Positions 1-10,225 of a DNA stretch of 64,000 nt are shown here, piece by piece. A program made the translations under genes and the position numbers. The notes beneath the pieces are model-generated. The model made no database searches, was not told where the DNA came from, and was given only the letters and a program-made list of their open reading frames with translations. The DNA comes from Paenibacillus glycinis. GTDB taxonomy: Bacteria; Bacillota; Bacilli; Paenibacillales; Paenibacillaceae. The stretch is from the NCBI RefSeq assembly GCF_009909185.1, contig NZ_JAAAMV010000017.1, positions 62,001 to 126,000 on the forward strand. The letters run 5' to 3'. Every line of letters begins with the position of its first letter. Position 1 is the first letter of the stretch.

Positions 1-10
1 TTTCGTCGCG

Positions 11-478
11 CTAGGCTTGCTTGGCCTTGGCGTTCTTCTGAATGAGGGAAATCTGGCCGGCATGGATGCCGGTATGGTACATGAGCCGGCCGACCGCCTC
101 GAGCGGCGTCGTCGCGGGACCGCCCATCGGCGATTCGACGGGCTCGGTCCAGGCTTCCTCGGGGAGGTCTCGCATGGCATTGCGCAGATGCTCGTTGGAA
201 TCGCCCAGCAGCTGCAGCAACTCGTTCAGGGTAGCCTCTCCGCCGCCGTCGCCGGCCGGTCCGGCGTTGGTCGAGAGCCGGATCCCTTCCGGTATCGGCT
301 TACGAAAGAACCATTCCGTGAACATGAATTCGACTTCCGCGTTATGCTTCAGCATATAACCGATGGAAGCGGGACCGAGCTTCAGCGCCAGGTCTTCCTG
401 GGGCAGCTGCGAGGCGGTGCGGAAGAAGCGGGACTGGATGGCGCTCCAAATGGGAAGTACGGAATCATAGTGGCTCAT
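11..478 (-). CDS. DinB-like four-helix putative metal-dependent protein
   Basis: A 155-residue protein of the DinB/YfiT-like superfamily, compact four-helix bundles that usually bind a divalent metal through three histidines. Candidate ligands are the His of the LKHNAEVEF segment near residue 40 and the two His of YHTGIHAGQI near the C-terminus. I chose the ATG at 478 because an AGAAAGGA ribosome binding site lies just upstream; the open frame continues further 5' but is arginine-rich and looks non-coding. It lies 41 bases behind the HugZ-like gene on the same strand, so it is probably the last gene of that Fur-controlled transcript. Members act as thiol transferases or damage-inducible proteins, or are uncharacterised; the exact reaction cannot be read from the sequence. 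Confidence 0.8.
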   Translation of the reverse strand: MSHYDSVLPIWSAIQSRFFRTASQLPQEDLALKLGPASIGYMLKHNAEVEFMFTEWFFRKPIPEGIRLSTNAGPAGDGGGEATLNELLQLLGDSNEHLRNAMRDLPEEAWTEPVESPMGGPATTPLEAVGRLMYHTGIHAGQISLIQKNAKAKQA

Positions 479-519
479 AACGGCATTCCTTTCTATTCGC
501 GAATATGGAGGATGGCAGA

Positions 520-1032
520 TCAGGCTTTCGTCGACGTCTGGCCGTGGCCATCGCGGTTGACGTGATCGAAGGTATCGCCGGCTAGGTCGATATCGTAGGC
601 TTGCCCGAATCCCGCGACGTATCGGCCCTCCCGGGCGGCAAGCTCGAACAGGGAAAAATCGAGTCCGCGCAGCATGGCGATCATGTTCCCGCCGAATCTG
701 CCTTCGAACAGCGCGAATATTTCTTCGTGTCCTTCGTTCCCGACATTGGCGGCCTTGCAAACGAAGCGCGCGCGTTGGCGGGCGAACAGATTCGCGGTGC
801 GGGATTCGTCCTCGATCAGCATGACGTCGACGAGCGGATTGCTTTCGAGATGACGGAAATGGTTCGCGATCCGGCTGATGTAGATGTAGAACCGGCCGTC
901 ATGCTTCACGAACGGAGCATAAGAGATGAACGGGCTGCCGCTTTCGTCGACGGTGCTGAGCAGGAGCGATTTCAGGCTGTCGGCGAAGAGCAGATACTGC
1001 TGTTTGATCTTGTCGTGATCGATCGGTTTCAA
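520..1032 (-). CDS. HugZ/pyridoxamine-oxidase-fold protein, probable haem utilisation
   Basis: A 170-residue split-barrel flavin-fold protein. The stretches SLLLSTVDESGSPFISYAPF, FYIYISRIANHF and DVMLIEDE match the haem-utilisation branch (HugZ/HutZ) of the PNPOx-like family, whose better-known members bind or degrade haem to release iron. Length is shorter than full HugZ, which carries an extra C-terminal domain, so it is closer to the single-domain members. The start is a TTG at 1032 preceded by GGGGAGGAAACGA. The promoter at 1350-1378 contains a perfect Fur box, which fits an iron-starvation role. A DinB-like gene follows. The alternative is a general stress flavoprotein of the same fold, but the Fur box argues for haem or iron. 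Confidence 0.8.
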   Translation of the reverse strand: MKPIDHDKIKQQYLLFADSLKSLLLSTVDESGSPFISYAPFVKHDGRFYIYISRIANHFRHLESNPLVDVMLIEDESRTANLFARQRARFVCKAANVGNEGHEEIFALFEGRFGGNMIAMLRGLDFSLFELAAREGRYVAGFGQAYDIDLAGDTFDHVNRDGHGQTSTKA

Positions 1033-1220
1033 ATCGTTTCCTCCCCTTCTCTTATAGTAGATGTTCGCGGTCCGGAGTCCCGGCGTGGCACGGAATATTC
1101 GATTCCGGCAGTTTCTGCGGTTGATTCGGGCACGGGCGGCGCGAGCCGAATGCGTCCGTTTTCGGCAGCGCCGCGCGAGTAGGGACGTTTGTCGCCCGGG
1201 CGGCCTCGTCAACGAAGGCA

Positions 1221-1304
1221 TTAGCTCCGTTCCGTGCTTTGCAAGGCGGCCGTTATCGCCAGGAGCGAGGCAAGCGGCACGGCTTTGGAAACGGCTTGGT
1301 TCAT
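1221..1304 (-). CDS. 27-residue micro-ORF directly behind the Fur promoter
   Basis: The first open frame after the iron-regulated promoter encodes 27 residues beginning MNQAVSKAVPLASLL. A GGAGGG ribosome binding site stands about 11 bases before the ATG, and the predicted transcript start is about 40 bases upstream. The middle of the peptide is hydrophobic. After its TAA, another frame stays open for about 55 codons (roughly 1052-1220) with a GC-rich third position and a proline/cysteine-rich product, so this could be the 5' part of a frameshifted small gene, or a leader peptide for the HugZ-like gene. I do not recognise the peptide. Confidence 0.45.
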   Translation of the reverse strand: MNQAVSKAVPLASLLAITAALQSTERS

Positions 1305-1349
1305 GATACGGAAAACCCTCCATAGGGTATCGATAATGAATGCACTCGA

Positions 1350-1378
1350 ATTATACCAATAATGATAATCATTATCAA
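1350..1378 (-). promoter_or_regulatory. Fur-regulated sigma-A promoter
   Basis: Read on the minus strand, the -35 is TTGATA (1373-1378), the spacer is exactly 17 bases and the -10 is TATAAT (1350-1355). The spacer and the -35 carry TGATAATCATTATCA at 1363-1377 on the plus strand, a perfect 7-1-7 Bacillus-type Fur box. Bound Fur would block polymerase directly. It serves the micro-ORF, the HugZ-like gene and probably the DinB-like gene. The NRPS-like gene ends upstream at its own terminator, so this site does not control it. Confidence 0.9.
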
Positions 1379-1450
1379 TTGAATTTTTGGCGATGCATGG
1401 AAATCCTCCGCTTGCGTGATAAGTGGGCTGCCTGTAAACCGTATATGCAT

Positions 1451-1491
1451 AAAACAGCGGCGCGCTTCCCCGAACGGGGAGCGCGCCGCTG
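1451..1491 (-). terminator. Terminator of the NRPS-like gene
   Basis: A GC-rich hairpin (1456-1490) with arms AGCGGCGCGC and GCGCGCCGCT is followed on the minus strand by TTTT. It lies about 75 bases after the NRPS stop and before the Fur promoter, separating the two transcription units. Confidence 0.85.
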
Positions 1492-1564
1492 CCGTACTTC
1501 CACGAAGCACGGGACCATCTCGCCTTGCGGCGATCCGGCATCCGGCTTTCGATGGAAGGTTATC

Positions 1565-4500
1565 TTAAGAAGTTACCGCCGGCATTGCCGGAGCAGACGG
1601 CCAATACCCGATGTCCGCCGCGTACGCGATCATCCGGCGCAGGAAATCGCGATCCGGCTCCGCGCAGCCGATTCCCGTGCCGCTCAGCAGCGCGGTCGTT
1701 TCCGCGCAACCGTAGCGGTACGCGGAATTTTTGGCGCCGTCGCCTTCCAGCTGCGCCATTGCCAGCTTGACCGCCTCGAGGTTGCCGGTCGCGCCGCTGT
1801 GCATCAGCCATTCGCCGTAAGCGGATGGCGCCAGGGTCTCGATGTCGTAGCCGAAGCCCCGCAGACCGTCCAGCAGCTGCGAATACGGCAGCTGCACCGG
1901 GTTGCAGATGTGGTACACGCATCCGATCGTATCGGGACGCAGGGCCAGATGGACGATCGACTGCCCGGCATAATCGATCGGCGTGAAGTCCACGTCCCAG
2001 TCGGCCTCGACCGCTTTGCCGAAGACCAGCATCGCTTTGATCATGCGGTAGAACGCGTTGCTGTCGATGTTGCGCTGGAACCTGCCGGTGAGCGAGTGGC
2101 AGGTTAGGTTGCCCGCGCGGTAAATCGTGACGTCGAGCCCGTGTCCCGCCGCTTCGATAAGCAGCTTCTCCGCCTCGAGCTTGCTGTTCGTATAGACGCT
2201 TTCGACGCGAAGGCCGGCTTCGAATACCGGCTGCTCCAGCACCCGCTCCCATTGCCCGCTCAAGGCGAGATCTTCGGGAATGCCGAGCGTGGAGACGTGA
2301 TGGAAGCGCACGCGCCGCGGCAGCTCCTCGGCCAGCCGTACCAGATGGCGGGTGCCGTCGACGTTCGTTCTCGCAAAGCGCTCTTCGTCGCCGAAATGGC
2401 GGACGTCGGCCGCGCTGTGGATGATCGCGTCGACTTTCGCGAGGACGACCGCGGCATCCGCTTCGGAGAAACCGAGATCGGGGCGTTCCAGGTCCCCCTC
2501 GAAGGCGATGACCCTGCCTTGCATCAAGTCCAGGACCGCCGGTCCGAAATAATGGCTCATCGCGTCCTGCAAACGCGTCAAGCCGTTCCATTTGCCGGAT
2601 TTCCGGACGATGCAGTAGATCTCCGAGCTGCTCTGCTGAAGCAGATCGTACAACAGCTGAGAGCCGAGATAGCCGGTTGCGCCGGTCAGGAGCACGGCTT
2701 TGGGCATCGCGTCCAGGGGAAGCGGGCGAATCTCGCCGAAGGCAAGCGGATATTCGTCGAGCGCCGTTTTCTCGCGATTGGCCGAAATGTCCGAAACGTC
2801 AGGATTCGCAGCAGGCAACCGGAGCGCCTCCTCGAGCGCTTCGGCCTGCAGTTCCTCCGTGCGCCGCGCCAGCCCCGCGACCGTTCTGCAGCGATAGAAA
2901 TCGTTGATTTTCAAGCCCGGGAAGACCGGCATCAGGAGCGTCAGCACGTGCATGACCGCGAGCGAGTCGCCTCCGGCGGCGAAGAAATCGTCGTGGATGC
3001 CGACATGCTCGAGCTCGAGCGCCGCTCTCCAGGCCAGAGCGATCGCGGCTTGGGTATCGTTCTCGGGACCAGGGCCGTGCGCTTCGGCGGTTTCCTCGCG
3101 ATGCTCGTAGCCGGCCAAGGTTTTACGGTCGATTTTGCCGGTCGGGGACAGGGGCATCGCGTCCAGCTGCACGATCCGTTTCGGCACGAAATACGCGGGC
3201 AGCTTCTCGGAGATCTCCCGTTTGATCAAGGCCGGCGGAACCGGATGTCCGTCCCGCGACGTGAAATAGCCGATCAGCATGTTGTGGCCGTTCGCGTCCT
3301 TCTTCGGAATGACGGCGACGTTTTGCACGTTCGCGATCTTGATGAAATTGTCCTCGATCTCGCCGATCTCGATCCGGTGGCCGCGGATCTTGATTTGCGA
3401 GTCGCGGCGTCCGGCGTATTCGATCGTGCCGTCCGGCAGCAGTTTCACGATATCGCCGGACCTGTACATCAGCTCGCCTTCCGCGAACGGATTCGGGACG
3501 AATGCCGCCGCCGTCTTGTCCGGTTGGTTCAGATACCCTTTGGCCAGCCCGACGGTGGAGATGCACAATTCGCCGTGGACGTTGACCGGGCAGAGCCGGT
3601 TGGCTTCGTTCAGGATGTAGACCTTGTAGTTGCCGATCGGCTTTCCGATCGGCACGTTCGTCAGTTCGTCCGGGATTAGCGCGTCGACGACATGCGTCGT
3701 CGTGCAGACGGTGCATTCGGTCGGCCCGTAGACGTTCACGATCGCGATGCGGTCGCGGAAATGGCGCTGGAACGCCCGCACCTGCGCGCCGTAGAGCGCT
3801 TCGCCGGCCACGGTGATGAGCTTGACGCCGGCCAGCTTCCGGTAACCCTCGTCCGACAGGTAGGCGGTAATTTCGTTGAAGAACACGGTAGGGAGGATCG
3901 CGATGATCGTCGTTCCCGTGCGCTCCACGGCGGTCGCGAACAGCTCGACCGAGATTCGTTCCTCCGGCGAGAGCAGGTACAACGTCGCGCCATAGAACAG
4001 CGCGCCGATCGTATCCCATACGGATGCGTCGAAGCTGTAAGTGGAGAACTGCGTAAGCACGTCCTCGGGCTCGATCTTGCAATCGCGCCGGACCGTCTCC
4101 CCGAGGTTGACGACGCCTTCGTGGCGAATGAGCGCGCCTTTCGGCCGTCCCGTCGATCCGGACGTATAGATGATATACGCGAGATCGTCCGGCAGAACGC
4201 CCACGGACGGATTGTCCGAGCCGTCGAAGCCGGCGAAGTCCCGGTCGTACAGCAGTACGTCCTTGACCGCCGCGGCGCCGGCGCTCAGTCCCCGCGCGCC
4301 ATCGAGATAACGTTCCTTGGTCACGATAAACGCAGAGCGGGTGTCCGCCACGATATATTGGTTGCGCTCCTCGGGATGTTCCGGATCTACCGGCACGTAG
4401 GCGCCTCCGGCCTTCAGCACGCCCAAGAGGGAGACGATGAGCTCGATGCTCCGCTCCATATAGATCGTGACGAAATCGCCGACGCCGATTCCTTGCGCGA

Positions 4501-5290
4501 GCAGGGCGCGGGCCGTGCGGTTGGCCGCCTCGTTCAGCTGCCGGTAAGTCAAGGCGCCTTCGGACGAGGATACGGCCGTTTTATCGGGATAGCGGACGGC
4601 CATCCGTTCCACCATGCCGTGAACGGTCTCGTTCCGTTCGTATGCCGCGTCGGTGGCGTTGAGCAGCCGGTGGGCCGCCGCGTCCGATTCCGCGAGAATA
4701 TCTACGCCGGCGATGCTTTGGTCCGGATGCGCGAGCGCGGCTTCCAGCAGCGCGGCGTAATAATGCGCGAATCGCTCGATCGTCTCTGCTTTGAACAGCG
4801 AATCGTCGTACTCCACGACGGATGTCCAGACGCCTTCGCGCTCGCGAAGCTGCCAGATCAGCTGCTCCCCGGCGGCTTTCGGCGACCGGCGGACGGCGAA
4901 TCGGGTTTCGGCCTCGCCGGCGCTCGGCGCCGGCGAGGCCGCCGCGCCGCGCACGAGCTCGCGGATGCCGCGGAACGTCGCGCCCGGTTCGATCTCGAGC
5001 GATACGCAGATGGACGAATCGTTCAGGTGCAGTCCCGCCGTCAGTTCCTTCTCGCCCGACATCCGGTAGATCCAGGCATAATAAACGGCAGCCAGCAAGT
5101 CTTCGACCTGCGGATCGGCGTGCGCGGCGTTCTCCATCGCTTCGCTCAGCCGGGCTCCGAGCGCATGCTCGGCGATCGAGAATGCGCAGGTACGGTGATG
5201 TTTGGGGAAATCGGTCGGCAGCAGCAGGACGTTATCGCGTTGGTAGGCATTGGCTTGTGAATCGACGATTTTCTCATTCATGGCTCTCAT
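1565..5290 (-). CDS. Stand-alone NRPS-like enzyme: partial C, adenylation, carrier, reductase
   Basis: A 1241-residue single-module enzyme. Residues 1-210 resemble only the C-terminal lobe of a condensation domain, with no HHxxxDG motif. The adenylation domain spans about 220-725 with its core motifs: LKAGGAYVPVDP, YTSGSTGRPKG (about 374-384), FDASVWD, NVYGPTECT, YRSGDI, GRRDSQIKIRGHRIE and LSPTGKIDRK. A carrier domain follows with the phosphopantetheine serine in GGDS (Ser776). A thioester-reductase domain starts at about 865 with the NADPH loop GATGYLG and has YTNSK as its YxxxK active site. Such A-T-R enzymes activate one carboxylic acid and release it as an aldehyde or alcohol. Pocket residues by eye against GrsA begin D-A-W, suggesting a hydrophobic or aromatic substrate, but this is not firm. 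ATG at 5290 follows AAGGGGAG. A chemoreceptor gene lies 74 bases upstream on the same strand; no other biosynthesis, transport or phosphopantetheinyl-transferase gene is near. Confidence 0.9.
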   Translation of the reverse strand: MRAMNEKIVDSQANAYQRDNVLLLPTDFPKHHRTCAFSIAEHALGARLSEAMENAAHADPQVEDLLAAVYYAWIYRMSGEKELTAGLHLNDSSICVSLEIEPGATFRGIRELVRGAAASPAPSAGEAETRFAVRRSPKAAGEQLIWQLREREGVWTSVVEYDDSLFKAETIERFAHYYAALLEAALAHPDQSIAGVDILAESDAAAHRLLNATDAAYERNETVHGMVERMAVRYPDKTAVSSSEGALTYRQLNEAANRTARALLAQGIGVGDFVTIYMERSIELIVSLLGVLKAGGAYVPVDPEHPEERNQYIVADTRSAFIVTKERYLDGARGLSAGAAAVKDVLLYDRDFAGFDGSDNPSVGVLPDDLAYIIYTSGSTGRPKGALIRHEGVVNLGETVRRDCKIEPEDVLTQFSTYSFDASVWDTIGALFYGATLYLLSPEERISVELFATAVERTGTTIIAILPTVFFNEITAYLSDEGYRKLAGVKLITVAGEALYGAQVRAFQRHFRDRIAIVNVYGPTECTVCTTTHVVDALIPDELTNVPIGKPIGNYKVYILNEANRLCPVNVHGELCISTVGLAKGYLNQPDKTAAAFVPNPFAEGELMYRSGDIVKLLPDGTIEYAGRRDSQIKIRGHRIEIGEIEDNFIKIANVQNVAVIPKKDANGHNMLIGYFTSRDGHPVPPALIKREISEKLPAYFVPKRIVQLDAMPLSPTGKIDRKTLAGYEHREETAEAHGPGPENDTQAAIALAWRAALELEHVGIHDDFFAAGGDSLAVMHVLTLLMPVFPGLKINDFYRCRTVAGLARRTEELQAEALEEALRLPAANPDVSDISANREKTALDEYPLAFGEIRPLPLDAMPKAVLLTGATGYLGSQLLYDLLQQSSSEIYCIVRKSGKWNGLTRLQDAMSHYFGPAVLDLMQGRVIAFEGDLERPDLGFSEADAAVVLAKVDAIIHSAADVRHFGDEERFARTNVDGTRHLVRLAEELPRRVRFHHVSTLGIPEDLALSGQWERVLEQPVFEAGLRVESVYTNSKLEAEKLLIEAAGHGLDVTIYRAGNLTCHSLTGRFQRNIDSNAFYRMIKAMLVFGKAVEADWDVDFTPIDYAGQSIVHLALRPDTIGCVYHICNPVQLPYSQLLDGLRGFGYDIETLAPSAYGEWLMHSGATGNLEAVKLAMAQLEGDGAKNSAYRYGCAETTALLSGTGIGCAEPDRDFLRRMIAYAADIGYWPSAPAMPAVTS

Positions 5291-5364
5291 CCGTTCTCCC
5301 CTTGATCCATTGCAGGGCGTTATGGTTTATTGGTTGACTTGCGCGACTACGACGACGGAACGGT

Positions 5365-7122
<1,758 letters not shown>

Positions 7123-7648
7123 GTTGTTTCGCTCCTGGTATGATTGTAGTTGGAACTATGCCCGGTCCTTCTTATGTGCAGGTCTAAACTCCCTCCTTCT
7201 GGGACTAATGCTTTGGGGAAACGCGTAAAACAGCCAAAAATACCCAAGACTTTTATATTATCGTAAGGGAAGGACTGGAATTTTATAGAATTCACAAACT
7301 TTACAAAATTCTTCTGATTAATTACATGCGAAAAGCGGGCGATAAAGGAGCGAAATCGGAGCTTTGCTTACGTTATAAATACAGCCGGGGCAGGACGGCG
7401 AATCGCGGCGCTATAGCAAAGAAAGGGCTTCCGAAAAACGAAAATCCGTGATCGGTTTGTCGGAATTAAAGGTAAGCCGGCATGTGCCGCAAATCAAATG
7501 CCAAAAATACCGCGCCGATAGGACGGGCATGCGGCAAGCTTCCGACCAAGACGCCCTCGCCGATTAAGGGATGCGCGAACGGGAAATTATATCCGAGATC
7601 CCCGCGACCGGAATCTCCCGATGCGGGAGCGGGGCTGCGAGGAACTCG
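7123..7648. other. Long intergenic region between the chemoreceptor and ilvD
   Basis: About 526 bases with no convincing gene. It is more AT-rich than its surroundings, especially 7230-7330, and must hold the leftward chemoreceptor promoter, which I could not place with confidence. There is an AT-rich imperfect inverted repeat near 7275-7310 (GAATTTT facing AAAATTC) and a small hairpin near 7616-7630 (CTCCCG facing CGGGAG). I see no T-box or riboswitch signature. Confidence 0.5.
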
Positions 7649-7690
7649 TTGTAAGAAATAGAAGTATGCGATATATTGTATACATATATC
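7649..7690 (+). promoter_or_regulatory. ilvD promoter with GntR-like operator
   Basis: A -35 TTGTAA (7649-7654), a 17-base spacer and a -10 TATATT (7672-7677) form a good sigma-A promoter. Positions 7670-7690 form a 21-base near-palindrome with outer arms GATATAT and ATATATC and the central core TTGTATACA. This core resembles operators of GntR-family repressors. It overlaps the -10 and probable start point, so binding would block transcription. No GntR gene is in the window, so the regulator is unknown. Confidence 0.65.
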
Positions 7691-7734
7691 GATCTAGAAT
7701 CTTAGTTTCCACTATGAAAGGATGGTAAGGCGCG

Positions 7735-9423
7735 ATGAACGACAAGAAAGATCTGCGCGTCCGCAGCAAGGTCATCAGCGAGGGCGCGAATCGGGCGCCG
7801 AACCGGGCGATGCTGCGCGCGGTCGGCTTCACGGACGAAGATTTCAAGAAGCCGATGATCGGGGTGGCGAGCACCTGGAGCGAGGTGACGCCATGCAACA
7901 TGCATATCGACGGACTCGCCCGCGCGGCCAAGGAGGGCGTGCGGGAACACGGCGGCGCGCCGCTCATATTCAACACGATCACCGTCTCGGACGGCATCTC
8001 GATGGGGCATGAAGGAATGACGTTCTCGCTGCCGAGCAGAGAGACGATCGCCGATTCGATCGAGATCGTCACCGGCGCGGAACGGTTCGACGGGCTCGTC
8101 GCCGTCGGCGGCTGCGACAAGAACACGCCCGCCTGCCTGATGGCGATCGGCCGCCTGAACCTGCCGTCCGTGTACGTGTACGGCGGAACGATACAGCCCG
8201 GCAAGCTGGACGGCAAGGACGTCGATATCGTCAGCGCGTTCGAGGCGGTAGGGAGCTACCACGACGGGCGGATCGACGCGGAAGAGCTGCATAAGGTGGA
8301 ATGCAGCGCTTGCCCCGGCCCTGGCGCCTGCGGCGGCATGTACACGGCCAATACGATGGCCGCCGCCGCGGAAGCGATGGGCATGAGCCTTCCCGGTTCG
8401 TCGTCGACCGCGGCGATTTCCCGGGGGAAGGAACAAGAGTGCCGGCAAGCCGGAGCGCAAGTGCTGCAACTGCTGGAGCGCGGCATCTATCCGCGCGATA
8501 TCATGACGAAGGAGGCGTTCGAGAATGCCATCACCGTCGTCATGGCGCTTGGCGGCTCGACCAACGCGTTCCTTCATCTGATCGCGATCGCCCACTCGGT
8601 CGAAGTGGAACTGAGTTACGACGATTTCGAGCGGATTCGCGCGAAAGTGCCCCATCTGGCGGATATGAAGCCGAGCGGCCGATTCGTCATGGAAGACTTG
8701 AACCAGGTCGGCGGCGTTCAAGGCGTCATGAAGCTGCTGCATGCGGAAGGGCTGCTCCACGGGGAATGCATGACGGTCACGGGCCGGACGCTTGCGGAGA
8801 ATTTGGACGCATCGGCGCCGCTCGCCGCCGACCAGACGGTCATCCGTCCGTTCGATCGGCCGCTTAAACCGAACGGCCCGCTGTACGTGCTCAGGGGCAA
8901 TCTCGCGCCGGAAGGCGCGATCGCCAAAATGTCGGGCATGAAGAAGCTCCGCTTCACGGGGCCGGCACGCGTATACGACAGCGAGACGGCCGCGACGGAA
9001 GCGATTATGAACGAGGAGATCAAAGCCGGCGACGTGCTGGTCATTCGTTACTGCGGGCCGAAGGGAGGCCCGGGCATGCCTGAGATGCTGTCCGTCACGG
9101 CGCTGATCGTCGGCAAAGGACTCGGCGGCGAAGTCGCGCTCATCACCGACGGCCGTTTCTCCGGCGGCTCCCACGGCTTCGTCGTCGGGCACGCCGCGCC
9201 GGAGGCGCAAGTCGGCGGTCCGATCGCGCTGCTGCAGAACGGCGACCTTGTCACGATCGACAGCGGGACGCAGGAGATCTCGTTCGCGGTGAGTGCGGAG
9301 GAATTGGCGGCTCGCAAAGCGGCATGGACGGCGCCGCCGCTCAAGGCGACAAGCGGCGCGCTCGCGAAGTATGCGCGGCTGGTGTCTTCCGCCTCGAAAG
9401 GAGCGGTCACGGATTTATTTTAG
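7735..9423 (+). CDS. ilvD: Dihydroxy-acid dehydratase
   Basis: A 562-residue IlvD, the Fe-S enzyme that dehydrates 2,3-dihydroxy-isovalerate and -methylvalerate in valine, leucine and isoleucine synthesis. Full family length. Diagnostic segments are [48 protein letters not shown] and [15 protein letters not shown]; the three conserved cysteines that hold the cluster (in PCN, GGCDKN and GACGG) are all present. The start ATG has AAGG upstream. It stands alone, away from the other branched-chain genes, and has its own promoter with a palindromic operator. A sugar-acid dehydratase of the same superfamily is less likely because length and motifs match the canonical bacterial enzyme. Confidence 0.96.
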   Translation: MNDKKDLRVRSKVISEGANRAPNRAMLRAVGFTDEDFKKPMIGVASTWSEVTPCNMHIDGLARAAKEGVREHGGAPLIFNTITVSDGISMGHEGMTFSLPSRETIADSIEIVTGAERFDGLVAVGGCDKNTPACLMAIGRLNLPSVYVYGGTIQPGKLDGKDVDIVSAFEAVGSYHDGRIDAEELHKVECSACPGPGACGGMYTANTMAAAAEAMGMSLPGSSSTAAISRGKEQECRQAGAQVLQLLERGIYPRDIMTKEAFENAITVVMALGGSTNAFLHLIAIAHSVEVELSYDDFERIRAKVPHLADMKPSGRFVMEDLNQVGGVQGVMKLLHAEGLLHGECMTVTGRTLAENLDASAPLAADQTVIRPFDRPLKPNGPLYVLRGNLAPEGAIAKMSGMKKLRFTGPARVYDSETAATEAIMNEEIKAGDVLVIRYCGPKGGPGMPEMLSVTALIVGKGLGGEVALITDGRFSGGSHGFVVGHAAPEAQVGGPIALLQNGDLVTIDSGTQEISFAVSAEELAARKAAWTAPPLKATSGALAKYARLVSSASKGAVTDLF

Positions 9424-9539
9424 TGCGTACCGCCCTCGGGCGAGCCGCGCGGCCATCCGATTGACATTCGGCCGGATAACGCGTATGATTTCGCTAAACA
9501 ATCGTAGAATGAAATGAAGGCAAAGCGAGGCGAAAGGCA

Positions 9540-10163
9540 TTGAAACGGATTCCCCGGACGAGCAGGGACATGCAGGCGGCTGAACGCAGGGAACAGATAT
9601 TGCGGGGCGCCAAGGAACTGTTCGCGGAGCACGGCTTTCACGGCACTTCGATGCGGATGATCAACAAGCACGTGGGCATCACGGACGGTCTTCTGTATCA
9701 TTATTTTCCCGATGGGAAACAGGAGATTCTGGAGACGGTCTTCACGGAGGCGCAGGAGTCGAAAGTGGCCATCATGGACGAACTCCTGGCTTCCATGGAA
9801 CCGGATCTGCCGCTCGAGACGGCGCTGTCCCAGTTTTTGATCGGGTTGTACACGATCTTGACGGGAGACCGGGCGTTCATCCGGATCATGTTCCGCGACG
9901 CGGAATCCGTTCAATCGAACCGGCGGAATTTCTTGTCCGAAATGATCCAGCAGCGGCATCGCAGCCTTACGGAGGTGCTCCGCAAACGGGCGGAAGCGGG
10001 CGAGATCCGCGAGATGGACTTCGGGTTAGCCGCGCATCAGCTGTTGTCCGTCGGCGTCGTTTGCGCGCTTCGGGAAGTCTCGTTCATTAATGTCGTCGGC
10101 GTCGAAGTCGAGACGTATATTCGTAATATGGTCACTTTCTCCGTGTCGCAATGGCGAAAGTGA
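9540..10163 (+). CDS. TetR-family transcriptional regulator
   Basis: A 207-residue regulator. The N-terminal helix-turn-helix reads RREQILRGAKELFAEHGFHGTSMRMINKHVGITDGLLYHYF, typical of TetR; the rest is a variable ligand-binding helical domain. Start is TTG at 9540 with GGCGAAAGGCA before it. A YhgE-like membrane protein follows 62 bases downstream, as in the Bacillus yhgD-yhgE pair, so it probably controls that gene. Confidence 0.9.
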   Translation: MKRIPRTSRDMQAAERREQILRGAKELFAEHGFHGTSMRMINKHVGITDGLLYHYFPDGKQEILETVFTEAQESKVAIMDELLASMEPDLPLETALSQFLIGLYTILTGDRAFIRIMFRDAESVQSNRRNFLSEMIQQRHRSLTEVLRKRAEAGEIREMDFGLAAHQLLSVGVVCALREVSFINVVGVEVETYIRNMVTFSVSQWRK

Positions 10164-10225
10164 TTTTTTTCGGCCTGTCCATTCACCGAGCGTTGAATTA
10201 ATTAATTTGGGGGTCGATTTTTTTT

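Noticed and set aside
1363-1377. Fur control of the NRPS-like gene as a siderophore system
   Set aside because: The Fur box lies downstream of the NRPS stop and its terminator, and the promoter points away from it; the enzyme also lacks siderophore partner genes.
7702-9210. A 502-codon open frame opposite ilvD
   Set aside because: The complete IlvD motifs are on the other strand; this frame has no recognisable domain.
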